A stretch of DNA of 64,000 bases from Luzula sylvatica (taxonomy: Eukaryota > Streptophyta > Magnoliopsida > Poales > Juncaceae), in the NCBI GenBank assembly GCA_946800325.1, contig OX326961.1, positions 14,258,215-14,322,214 on the forward strand, read 5' to 3'. The first letter of the stretch is position 1. Every line of letters begins with the position of its first letter. The notes below the pieces were generated by a model. It was not told where the DNA came from, made no database searches, and saw only the letters and a list, made by a program, of their open reading frames with translations. Of the stretch, positions 11,221 through 22,660 are shown piece by piece. Both the position numbers and the translations under genes were made by a program.

Positions 11221-11960
11221 CAATATATTTATTACACATATACCCAAACCATTCACACAATAACGACAACAATAAAACACAAACACTCTAAAATAATCAA
11301 ACAAAACAATCACAATTCTGACAAAATAAAATCATGATAAAGCCTTTTAATCATTTCTTTTCAACAGCTCATGAGTTGCAAGAGAAAAATAACACATAGG
11401 AAATGAGACAAACCATAATATTTCATCATTATTTTTTCCCTTTGCTGAACAAATTACACCACCATAATATAACAAAATATGAAATTGCATCCTTTTCATT
11501 TGTTTTGCTATTTCAATCTCTGTTCATTGCCAAAACAAAAACAAAATGACTTTCCTTCTATAATGTAATTTTCAGTTTCTTGTTTCTTTGTCTATATTTT
11601 CTCATATTTTTAATTGTGGACTGGTTATTTTATTTTGGATAAATATTGAATCTTGCTTGTTTCTGTGAATGCTTCTTTTTAAGATAATTCTAAATCACAA
11701 ATCAATATGTTTTAGTAAATGGTCATTTTTTCTAACACATTGGTTATTTTATTATAGATATCTACGAATGTTTTAGTAAATGGTCATTTTTTCTAATCTT
11801 TGTTGAATGTGTAATTTTTTTTTTTTAATGGTGCCAGTTAGAAATTTTAAATTTTTGTGGTGATATTTGAATATTTATGGAAGTCATTATTAACTTGTTC
11901 TCAAGAAAACTCAAAGAATTCTATATTAGTTTACAGATATAGTGAAATTTTCTAATCTAG
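11221..11960. other. Noncoding AT-rich DNA before the RETICULATA-related fragment
   Basis: The sequence includes a short direct repeat (ATGTTTTAGTAAATGGTCATTTTTTCTAA at about 11707 and 11769). The end (TTTTCTAATCTAG) is a splice acceptor, so the stretch just before 11961 is probably captured intron sequence. Confidence 0.4.
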
Positions 11961-12341
11961 AGTTTACGACGCCACTGTGATCGGCGAACCTGTGGCGGTG
12001 GGGAAGGACAAGAAGAGGGTGTGGGAGAAATTGTTGGCTGCTAGAGTGGTTTACTTGGGCGAAGCCGAATTAGTGCCGGATAAAGACGACAGAGTCCTCG
12101 AACTGGAAATCGTGAAGAACTTGAAGAAACGTTGTGCCAAGCTAGAACATCCAGTCTCTATAGCCATGGAGGCCTTCCCTCGCGATTTGCAAGAACAGCT
12201 CAATCAGTTCCTGGATGGAAGGTTATTTTTCATTTCAATCAAATTTGGTTTCTTTTTCATTCAAACATTACTCAATTTGGATTTCGAATTGGCAGAATTG
12301 ATGGACAAACTTTAAAATCATATACGTCTCACTGGCCTGAA
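11961..12341 (+). pseudogene. Fragment of a RETICULATA-related (ChaN/DUF399-type) chloroplast protein gene
   Basis: After an acceptor at 11960 the frame reads [21 protein letters not shown], then [20 protein letters not shown] and [13 protein letters not shown], up to FLDGR. This is the conserved ChaN-like block of RETICULATA-RELATED 5/6 proteins. An intron (12222-12295, GTTATT...GGCAG) is followed by [17 protein letters not shown], the next conserved block, which breaks at about 12341. In-frame stops do not occur in the preserved part. The complete proteins are over 600 aa, so only one and a half exons remain. Family members are plastid envelope proteins needed for mesophyll development. No start codon belongs to this piece. 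Confidence 0.8.
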
Positions 12342-12827
12342 CGTGCTTTAATTCTGCCGCCGTTTAATTCTGCCGGATTTCTTGCTTAAATGCATAATTG
12401 AAGACAATTCGTGCTTTAATACATAATTGAAGGCCAAAACATTACTCGATTGTATCATGAAATAATTCAACGAAACCCTAAAGTATCAATCACCTTTCTC
12501 TTTTTTCAACTCCTCCCGCCGCCGTTTCCTCTGACCTGCCCAGTCAGACAGAGACGATCACCCACCGGAACAAGGTTTAATCTTCGGCGGATCTGCGACG
12601 ATCTCGAAAAGGATGGAGAGACGAGAGACGAGCTGAGATCTGGTGGGAGTGCCTGCACCGCCGTAGAGGATGGAGAGGAGTGGGCATTACTGTCACGTCG
12701 TCCTCGGAAAGGATCGAGACGATTTGGCTTAGGGTTTCGCCTTGTCAGAAGTTGACCACCACGAAGGAGGCGGCGGCGATCATGGCTCACACCGAGAGAG
12801 AAAGATTGTGAGGCGTTCATGGCTCTC

Positions 12828-12861
<34 letters not shown>

Positions 12862-12942
12862 TGAGGGTGGCCTGAAGAAGAATCGTGAGGGTGCAGGGGC
12901 TTGTTTTAGTAGGTTATTTTACAAATGGGCCCCTCCGCTTCC
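12342..12942. other. Relatively GC-rich captured block of unknown origin
   Basis: Composition rises well above the flanks (12520-12790 looks like coding or leader DNA, including CGCCGTAGAGGATGGAGAGG), and a (GA)n tract sits at 12831-12857. ORFs on both strands (about 12450-12830) have no recognisable homology. It may be a third captured gene piece. The right edge meets the truncated foldback at about 12943. Confidence 0.4.
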
Positions 12943-13631
12943 TGAGTTTTAATGTTAAATATTGTCGCTAATTTTAATTTCAAAAACTATTTTAATTTCC
13001 ACAGCTCGTTTTGTAGTAATTATTTTTATTTCAGTTGCTAGTTTTTCAGCAACTGAAATAAAAATAATTACTACAAAATGAGCTGTCGAAATTAAAATAG
13101 TTGTTGAAATTAAAATTAGCGACAATAATATTTTAATCCTAGTTTTAATTTTCATTCATTCATTGTTAATTTGGAAAGAAAAACTATTCAGTAACTATTT
13201 TTATTAATAAATATTTAACATTAAAACTAAATACTACAATAATATTAATTTGTCAAGATATTTTCAGGAATATTTTTTATATTATTTTTTTATTTAATTT
13301 TAGTTTTTATGATAAAATATATAAAAAAATTAAAAATTAAAACTATGTATGTGACATATATTTTTTTTTAATTAGTATATGTTAAGAAATATTTATAGTG
13401 ATTTTAAATTAATAAATTAATAAAATAATACAAAAATATGTTTATTAAATTTAAAAATGAAAAATAGAGGGGTATTATGGTCCAAAAAAATAGCAATTCC
13501 ATGAAATACCCCTAGAAGGGGTTAATTGAAAAGAAAACCTTGTATGTAGGGGTTTTTTTGGAGTTTCTCAAAAGTTAGGGGGTTTTTTGCAAATTCAAGA
13601 AAAGTTAGGGGGTTATTTGAAAATTTCCCTA
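12943..13631. mobile_element. Foldback element, copy in unit 3, left arm largely missing
   Basis: The right arm (about 13049-13631) matches 6010-6590 nearly base for base. The left arm is reduced to about 95 bases: TTTTAATGTTAAAT is joined directly to ATTGTCGCTAATTTT, skipping sequence present in unit 2. The captured-gene block abuts the broken left arm, so the insertion or its repair probably removed the rest. Confidence 0.8.
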
Positions 13632-13635
13632 TATA

Positions 13636-13701
<66 letters not shown>

Positions 13702-14805
13702 TGTGTGTGTGTGTGTTCAGTATTTTACCGATAAACCAATTACTAAAACCGATAATAATTTATCATATATATAATACTATATTATTTAAACGTAGCAACG
13801 CAATTAGTTTGTTTTTTATTATGAAGAAGAACAATTTGCGAATTTACAGATTGCTTTCTTCTAGTTTTATGCAATTTAGACATAAAAAATAATTATTTCT
13901 ATTAATTAAAAATAATTTAACTTTTAACAAGTAAATTATTTAAATACTACAATTTGTTCATTCACAATGTGCTCAAGCACGACAAGTTATGGAGGGCATA
14001 AATTGGTAAACGATGACATATCCCATCCTTCTGTACTTGAGAGAACGTTTCCACTCCACAAAACATAAATAATATAAGAAAATACTAAATTAGAAAAAAT
14101 ATAAAAATTCGTGATTTATACAAATCAATTATTTTGAGGTGGAAAAACGGTCATTATAAAGTTTTTTAAGGGTTCAAATACGGTTTACTATTGGTATTCC
14201 TTACCAAAATGTTTTACTATTTTCTTAACCGATTTGCAACCAATTTTACAAAACTGGACATATGTGATAATGAGACTACATTTTGGTGAAAATATTACAA
14301 TGTCGGCTACATTAGTGGGGAAGAATTTAGAGACTACATTTATAATTTTCTTTATTTCTTTTTTCCAATAACAATTTTCTTTATTTAATTCCTGCATTTT
14401 ATCATGTTTTTATTCAAAGAAACAAAAATAATTTTGGTGACTTAATTTTTAATATGAGAAAAGACCTTATCTTGTTTTTTCTTTTTTAACTTTAACTTAA
14501 TTTGAATTATTCATTTTATTTGTTACCCGAAAGTACCTCTCATATTGGAAAATATAAAAAATAGAATAACTTCTTTCTTAGAATAAACTTGTCAACATTT
14601 TTTTTTATTATATATATTTTTTTGTTTTTGCAAAAGAATTTTTTTTCTTTTTTATTATATGAACTTAACATAAATACATAATAAATAAGTATTGTGTACT
14701 TATTCATACAAGTTGAAATTTTTAATAGTATGACCTCAGGAATGAATTTTTAAGACTATTTCTTGCTTGCACAACTCGAACAAGTCCTATTCTTTTTCTA
14801 CATTG

Positions 14806-14813
14806 TATATAAA
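14806..14813 (+). promoter_or_regulatory. TATA box of small gene copy 3
   Basis: TATATAAA lies 62 bases before the ATG at 14875, as in the other two copies. Confidence 0.6.
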
Positions 14814-14874
14814 GGGCATACACAAATATAAACATATCCAGAAAAAGTGTCTTGGAAATCAACAATATACAACA

Positions 14875-15189
14875 ATGAATAATTATATTTGGATACCGAT
14901 TATAATGTTTGTGTCACTTATAATACTATTGATCATTGTTTCGATTTGTCGGAGACAAACGCAAAAATGGCAACAGACAAGCCAAAATAATGGTGGCACT
15001 GGTTTTGGAGTTGCAACCGGACTAGCATTTACTACCGTGGCGGTTGTCATTGTTTGATGAGGATGTGGCGGGAGCGGGGGCGGCGGCGGTGGTGGAGGAG
15101 GATGTGTCTGGGGTGGGGGCGGTGGTGGAGGAGGATGTGGCGGGGGTGGTGGTGGAGGATGCGGCGGCGGTGGCAGCGGTGGTTGTTAA
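14875..15189 (+). pseudogene. Small TM/Gly-rich gene, copy 3, double TGA and a longer open tail
   Basis: The first 60 codons are identical in protein to copy 2. TGA TGA lies at 15055-15060. The open tail is 42 codons here (15061-15186) against 31 in copies 1 and 2; the extra 33 bases add a CVWGGGG-type segment without shifting frame. The Cys spacing in the tail stays regular. Keeping frame beyond two stops through a length change is what would be expected if the tail were translated or had been until recently. A short GGN repeat may also change by threes by chance. Confidence 0.6.
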
Positions 15190-15244
15190 CGAATCTTTCG
15201 AATGATTTATTTGTTATATTTGCCTGATGAATGACTCCTTTTTA

Positions 15245-18200
15245 TTTTCGAATGATTTATTTGATATATAAATGGAAACTGTATAAGCCTCAAGAAACTC
15301 ATAAAAATACCCTGATAGTTTATCCAGAAAGAGAAACAAAGAGTAACTAAACTCTGAAAATATGCATATGCGAATTTGATCATTCATACCGGTATATATA
15401 TTCTTACTTATTACATCGATTATATCTTATGGCTCAAATTACTATTCATGCAAAGATCTTTGTAATTTAATATAATATATCTCTCGAGAGTTTTAATCGT
15501 ATGCTTCATGCATACTAAATCCTTCGGGGATTTTCATGAATATCCTAGCAAAATGAGTCATGTGAATAATCTGATATAATAAATACAAGAAACAATTTTA
15601 GTCCTTCAGAGACCGTTAAACAAATTAAAAAAACATAAATACAATTTGTATCACCATGTAAGGTGGTTTTCGGACTTCGGGTCCATCAATTTCAATTTCT
15701 TATGTGATTGTTGTTATTGGCCAATAGTTTTTAAATGTCGACATTCCACAATTTATTTAATTTCAGATCCTCGTTTTATTAATTATAAATTGAAAGCGCA
15801 CCCATGCCAACTTTCTAATAACTATAGTTGTATTTCGGTTCCATCTTCTTTTAGTAGATATTGAGATCTCATTATTTTCAACAATTTCGATGTTGTCAGG
15901 TACCTGAACCTTTTCTAAAGGTCATATATTTATTTATGTCAAATCTACTAATTAATCTTTCATTATCCTGTTAAAAAGGATATATATTATTAGAAGTATT
16001 ATCAACTTCTTTATTGCCAACTTATTATCATGCTCTTTTTTATTCCTTTGGATTTATAATATTGGAACCGATTGGTCGACCAAGCTTCAGGCTTACATCA
16101 AATTTAAAATTATCCAAGGATATTATACTACAAATATGAGCATTTTAGACTGGAAATTTTTACTCTTTATTCATTCTTGTATTGATCAATGCATCAAATC
16201 ACCGATTTGCAATTTCGTGCAAATAATTTATTTATGAACTCATAGTTCATGTTTACATCTTCGAGGATCTGATGTGATGATGCAATTCATATAATTTCTT
16301 ATGTTTCCAGTTTTCATTCTCTCCCCCTGAGTTAGGCACGAGTTGTTGATATTTTAATTAATATCTAATGAAGTTCTTCAGGACTTGCATGATATTTTAT
16401 ATCTTCAAAACTTTTACTCATGTTTGGTTATTTCATAAACCATCTTAGTTGTTTATGTAATTTCTCCTTCAGGGATTTCGTATTTGCAACATACATATTA
16501 AACCTTGTTGCTTTCTTGAATGTAAACTTCTAGTTTACAAATACGTTCTTAAACTTTCATGTTCGTGTATATCATTTGAACTTCTGGTTCGACTAAATAA
16601 ATGTTCATGATATACAGTTCTACAAAATAAATTAACCATATATACACCAAACACTTCTTTTAACTCGTCCATTTGTTATTACACATCTACTTCACAAAAA
16701 AAATTGAGTGAATGCTTTTTGCTCCCATCACTCACAAGTTATAAAAATGGGGAGTACTTATGATAAATAGTTGGTCTTAATTGAGTCATGATCGTGACAT
16801 ACATATTCTATATCTAAGCAATTAATCCAAATCATAGAATTGCCCTTTTGTTTTATAAATTGAACTTCTGGTCCATAATAACATAATTTCAATTTTACTA
16901 ATATAAGTGTATGTCATACAAATAAACTAATATGTTTCTATTAACATAATGACTCTTTTGGGAGCAATAATGTATTTTCTAGAGCAATCAAATAAAAACT
17001 CTTCTAGAGTCACCAATAATAAACATACGCTCTTATAATTTAATATACACATCCATTTATTGATGAAATAAATAATTCGACACAAAATACACTTTGTCTT
17101 GAATGATAAGAAAGTCATCCCCTTTTCTTCTTGTTTTTCTCTTCAAGAGGTTTCATAAACAGTATATGATTTATGGTGTACTACTGGTACAACTATTTTC
17201 AAGCCACATCTTGAAGAATATATTTTCGGACTCATTGTGAACATATCTTCACGAGTCTTTTTATTTCTTATATGATTTTGTTATCATGATTAATATTTGT
17301 GTCGGATATAACTTGGACTTCAGCCTTCGAGGCAACATTCACTTCTGGGAACGGAATAAAATCGATCATCAATCTAATTTGTTTTTCAATAAATAAGACA
17401 TGATAGTATTAATCCAAATACTTCTTAACATTGAATGAGCGCATTTCTAGAATATTTCAATTATTTGTTTTATGCCAATATTTATTCATATCAAGTCTTT
17501 AATATTGGATAAATATATTATATATTTTGTGCTCTTGCAACTTCAGGTGCTTTCAATAACATTATCAACTTTACTAGATGCTCATTCACTTTGAACATCA
17601 CAATTTTATATTGAAACTTCAGGTTTCAATAAGATGAAATTTCAAACTTTGTGTGCATTAATAAATTGGATTGCAACTACAGGTGCAAAATGATAATAAA
17701 TGTGCGAATAATTATAAGTAAATAAAATAAATGGACGAATAATATATGTGCGAAAAATAAATGTACATAAAATAAACATGCAATAAATATAAATATGCTC
17801 GCAACTTTTGATGCGTATTTTCAATGAGAAACTGCGGGTTCGTTAATATACACTTCTGGTGCATACAACAAATTTGATAAAATTTAATATTATAATCTTA
17901 AAATACATATTCTAGACTACAGGTCCAAAACATGCAACATGAACTCTCATCATAACATGTACTCTTCTGAAGTATTATGTATCCAACGTTAAAATTATTA
18001 TGCTTACGATATTATTATCATGCTTCTGGCATTAATAATGTTTCATAATTTAAATACTAATACTCTTTCAATGAGAATAATACTACGAGTATATATCTTA
18101 TAAACACAATAAATTTGTGTATGAATCAATAATAATAATCTAGCAACTTCTAGTGCATCACATAATTTATATCCAATTTATTAAGCTTGAATAAATTTAC

Positions 18201-19099
18201 CATTCTTGGTACGTTAATAGACTTGCAACTTCTGGTGCTTAATTTAAACGAGCAACTTCGGATATTTTAATAAACTTAGTTGCAACTTCGGGTGCATAAA
18301 TAACTTGAATTAAAGGTGCGAAAATAAATGTGCAAAAAGAAACTTACGAAAATAAAATTAAATGTATTTGCAACTTCTGGTGCGTAATTTAAACTCGCAA
18401 CTTCTGGTGCGTTAATATACAATAAATCAAACTCGCAATTTATGGTGTCCACGCAAACTTCAGGTTGCAGTATGCTTCTAGTATTTTAAAAGAATAAAAA
18501 TTGAAAATCATATATATTAACACTTCTGGTGTAAACTGCAATATACTTGAATATACTTCTGGTATATTTCAATAAATAATGCAAATAGGGATCCATATAA
18601 CTTGAATATACTTCTGGTAGTTTATGAGAATTTACCCTTTCAGAGTTTTTTTTTTCTTTTCCCGTCCAGTATTTAAAATAGTCAAGTTTACCAATTCTCA
18701 ATGGATTATACATGTTTGGGCCTTTATATGTGTGAAATAATAATTCCTTTCACTTTCAACTTCTAATTATACCTTGGACTTCTCATCTCTGGTCAAAATG
18801 ACAAAGCAACACTCACGTGGGGAAAAAAAATCAATCACAATAAAATATGAAGTAAAATATGAAGACACTAAAAACACTATTATTTGGCAGATTTAATATA
18901 CTAATAACACATGGAAAAGAAATCTCCTGTTTATTTTATTATCATTCATGAACTTGCAGTCAAGATTTAACTTCAATGATCAAAACAAAATTAAACTGCT
19001 AACCTGGTAGCTTCGATTGTTTTGCCTTTGCTTGAAATTCTAAAGCGTCGTGATTGCAATCTTGATTTCTCAGTTGGTCAGAACTTCGTGCTGATAACG
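15245..19099 (-). mobile_element. Internal region of an LTR retrotransposon remnant (minus strand), noncoding
   Basis: Moving away from the LTR at 19100, the minus strand reads CGTTATCAGCACGAAGTTC, a primer-site-like junction typical of a group of plant Copia-type elements. The remaining ~3.8 kb has no gag or pol reading frame. It is filled with irregularly spaced copies of a CTTCTGGTGCAT-like word (plus strand; for example near 16580, 17849, 18228, 18373, 18402, 18521, 18553 and 18610). No second LTR is found at the low-coordinate side, so the element is truncated near 15245-15300. ORFs listed by length alone here (15646, 16927, 17642, 18486) have no homology. Confidence 0.6.
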
Positions 19100-19424
19100 T
19101 GTTATAAAATAAAGAACGAAAGAGAGAATTTGGGGAGACAATATTCTTATTGAATTGGTTGGAGGAATACAATAGCCACTACCCCTTTTATATAGTAGAG
19201 GGTGAGTGCAGGCCAAGAAAGCTCTTGCCATATAAAACGCTAGAATACAAGGAAATAATACAATATCAAATATACCAAATATCCTATAATTAATGTCTCC
19301 ATCTTCACAAGATTTGTTGCTTGACATCCATATATTATATTTATAACAAATAAGTATTTAAATGACAATATTACAATACATAATATTTTATATACAATTT
19401 CAATGTTGGAATAATATTCCAACA
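19100..19424 (-). mobile_element. 325-bp LTR (5' LTR of the minus-strand element)
   Basis: The plus strand begins TGTTATAAAATAAAGAAC and ends AATATTCCAACA, giving TG...CA ends. On the minus strand the LTR opens with TGTTGGAATATTATTCCAACA, an imperfect palindrome. An LTR TATA box CTATATAAAAG (minus) lies at 19186-19196. The sequence just inside (CGTTATCAGCACGA) fits a primer binding site region. Confidence 0.75.
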
Positions 19425-21250
19425 AATCATACTACTAGATCATAGCGGATCAGGAGATTCGGGGTTCAAACCTAGGTTTTGCAATTTTCATAAAATTTTC
19501 AAGTTTTCGTTTTTTTAAATATCCTATTTTCAAATTGTTACAATTTTTAAAAACGAAAAAAAATTCAAAAAATACGTATTCAATATGTAGAATGAAAAAT
19601 ATGACAAAATATTGATAAAAATATCTTAAAAACAACAATTAAGGATTTTTTTTGGGCAACATATTCTTTTCAAATCATATCTTTACAAAATATGAAAATA
19701 ACATTGTTATCTTTGAAAAAATATTAAAATATGTGCAAAATGAGGATTAAAAAAAATAAGAAAATATAATGTGTGCACATGTTTTTATGAAATTCGTACT
19801 AAGAATATTGTAAAGTATCAAATTTACAAATAATTGTAATAAAAATAAGAAAATTATAAATATTGTAAGAATTCGTGCACCACGTTTCGGATATTTTATT
19901 ATAAGGAAATTATTATTTTTTGTTGTAACGATGACAATATCATCTAAACTAAAAGTATATCATTCAACATAATTTTATAACTCTTATAAATTATAATCAC
20001 GTACATATATTTAATAATGATTTTCAATTATGCTTCAATCAATTAATAATATTTTCACTAGATCATCTTACATTTGTTAGCGACGTTGTAAATATAAAAT
20101 TTAAAGGTACAAAATGTATATCTGACATATCAAATGATATAACAAACAACTAAAAAGTATATTATATATTTAAAAAATATATTTTAGAAGGTTAATCGAA
20201 AAATATACTGTACTTAAGATACAAACATTAAAAAATAATTTGACAAAGTTGGCAACAAAATATATCGGTGAATGAAATCATTTGTTTAAAATAACATCAA
20301 AGAAAACTAAAAAAAAAAATACATCGAAACGGAAGGAGGGTATCATCTAGTATAATCTATTCTAAAATAATCTATTTGATTGTATTATATTTTATACTAT
20401 TATAATAAACTATAATTTATTATTATATAATATAATACGATTATAATATAACCAATTCTAAAACAATATACTATATTATATCATAATGTACTATAATTTA
20501 ATATTATATAATGTCATACATTAGAATAAAATAGAATATAACAGAATATAGTATAGTATAATATAATATAATATAGCATAACATAACATAATCTAATATA
20601 ATTTAATATTTCATAGTTTATTACAATATAATGTATATGAATTTCTATCGGTTGTTGTTTTGATATATTTTTAGGAAAATGAGGAAGCTTTATAATATTA
20701 TATTTAGATATATTTATTTTTGTAATCATAGACAAGTATTTAAAATTGTTCCTCAATATTCTAAGAAAAATATTAGCAATAAACAAAGCTTTAGATGTAG
20801 GTATTTTTGTATAAAAAAATACTAAAAAAATCTTTATCTAAGACCAATCCTCAAAATTACTTTTAATTTATCCAAACATGCACTAATAAAATACCAAACA
20901 AAATTTTATTACCCTATACTAGTAAACTAACTACATATTTCATATTGGGCCAATTCAAAAGAAAGCCCATAAAATATTAGGGTTAGGACTTAGATATTAG
21001 TGGTTAAATAAAGTTCTGTTATTTTGATCCGTGGCCCAAAATAATAATTTAAAATCCAATTCCACCTTGATATTTTCTTCTCTTTTAATTGAATTCCGAC
21101 AAGAAAATATGTGTTGACCTACCAATTACAATACATGGAAATTACAGCATTGGTCAAATTGTTCATTTAAATAAAGAGTTTATTTTTCTTTGGAGGAGAT
21201 TTATACAATCTATTTGGATTATATAAGACCATAAACTCACATTTCACATG
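19425..21250. other. AT-rich intergenic DNA
   Basis: No gene is seen. 20345-20640 is a run of TATAAT/ATAATATA words with palindromic character. A T-loop-like word (GGGGTTCAAACC, 19459-19470) is not part of a tRNA. ORFs at 19450 and 20514 are AT-driven and unsupported. Confidence 0.5.
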
Positions 21251-22660
21251 GATCGTTAATATTATGGTTGGTTATGATTAATATTTGCATAGTTATTGAT
21301 ATTTAATATTTTTTGTCTATCTATAATGTATTATAGGTGAATATAACGATTAAAAAAGAAAAAAATATATACTCTACAGGTTAAGGTATACTTTTTTATT
21401 TAGAAAATATGTTCGTTAGATTAGTTCTAATTAATGTATTTTTCAAAGAATATTACGATTCATAATATAATTTTATGATTCGATTCGATTATATCCCTAA
21501 AGGATAGATAAAATCACACAAAATAAAATAGGAATCTTTATATGGATAAACACTACCTATATGAAATGTCGATACATATCTTATTTTCCAAAAGAATGAG
21601 TAAAGTATATGTTCCAAACGTGATTTGGGAAGAATTATCTAGATTGAACCAAATGGCACCATTTAGACAAGAAGCACATGAAAACCCTAATCTTTCTTAC
21701 CTAAATCCCCTTATTCTAATCTTGGTTGCACTTGCACCTAAAGGAAAGCATGGGTGTCTAACACTCAAACCCTAACATCAAATCAATAATAGGCAAATTT
21801 TCATCTTTGTACCTTTCAAAAAAAAATATATATATATATGGTATTTTCAAAGAATAAATATGGATCCTGAATTAACCACCACTTAAACATAATATATTTT
21901 TTTGAGAAAAACTTAAACATAATATAAAAATAGAGATTGTGCACTAATAATATGTTCTTGCTTTTCTTGTTCCTATCCCTAAAAATCTTAGGTGTCCCTG
22001 TTCACCAAAGTTATCCTTGCCTCCTTTGTCCACTTTTTTTATATCACGCCCACGTGGCGCCCACCTCTCCTCAATTTGACTTGATTCCTTTTCAAACCAT
22101 TGGATACTTTGTAAGAAAAATATATGTATATTCAATGTATATTTTTCGAGTCACAATTTATTCCATCAAATCCTCATATACCATGATATGACATTATTTT
22201 GAGTTGTTTTTATTTAGTATAAAAATTATAATTATAATTTTACGTGTACTTATATCAATATATAATAATATATGTGTTAAAAGTGTATGTTTAATGAATG
22301 ATAAACGTTTAAATTTTCCATCTCGATATGTACCTAGAAATATGCATATACCTGTCAAATTTAAAACTCGTGATTGCACTCAAAATTGTGAGAATCAAAA
22401 CTTTACATTGAATCGTTTAGGGATAAAATCGAATTGGATCGTAAAATCGTATTACGGACCATAATATTATATGAAAAATGAACATTAATTAAAAACTAAT
22501 CTTACAAACACAATTTTCTAAATAAAAATATAAATTAATTGGTAATATACATATTTTTGTTTTTGGATCATTGTATTCACGTACAATACATTATAGATAG
22601 ACAAAAAATTTATCAGTAGCTATGCAAACGTTAACCATAACCAAACAAAATATTAACGAT
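21251..22660. mobile_element. ~1.4-kb element with long (~250 bp) diverged terminal inverted repeats
   Basis: GATCGTTAATATTATGGTTG (21251 onward) through TTTGTCTATCTATAATGTAT is matched in inverted orientation ending at 22660 (CGTTAATATTTTGTTTGG... on the minus strand). The match continues inward to ATTCGATTATATCCCTAAAG (about 21500) and its mirror near 22410-22440. The interior (21542-22380) has no transposase. Long TIRs suggest a Mutator-like nonautonomous element; exact ends and target duplication are not resolved. Confidence 0.6.

Larger units (their letters stand above)
8235..15244. repeat. Segmental duplication unit 3 of 3, expanded by insertions
   Basis: Block A (8235-8520) and block B (about 13690-15244) match units 1 and 2. 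They are separated by about 5.2 kb containing MLO and RETICULATA-related fragments, a minisatellite and a truncated foldback. Homology to the other units stops at about 15244, where the AT-rich 3' flank changes. Confidence 0.85.

Noticed and set aside
19459..19470. T-loop-like GGGGTTCAAACC
   Set aside because: No acceptor stem, D-arm or anticodon arm around it, so not a tRNA gene.
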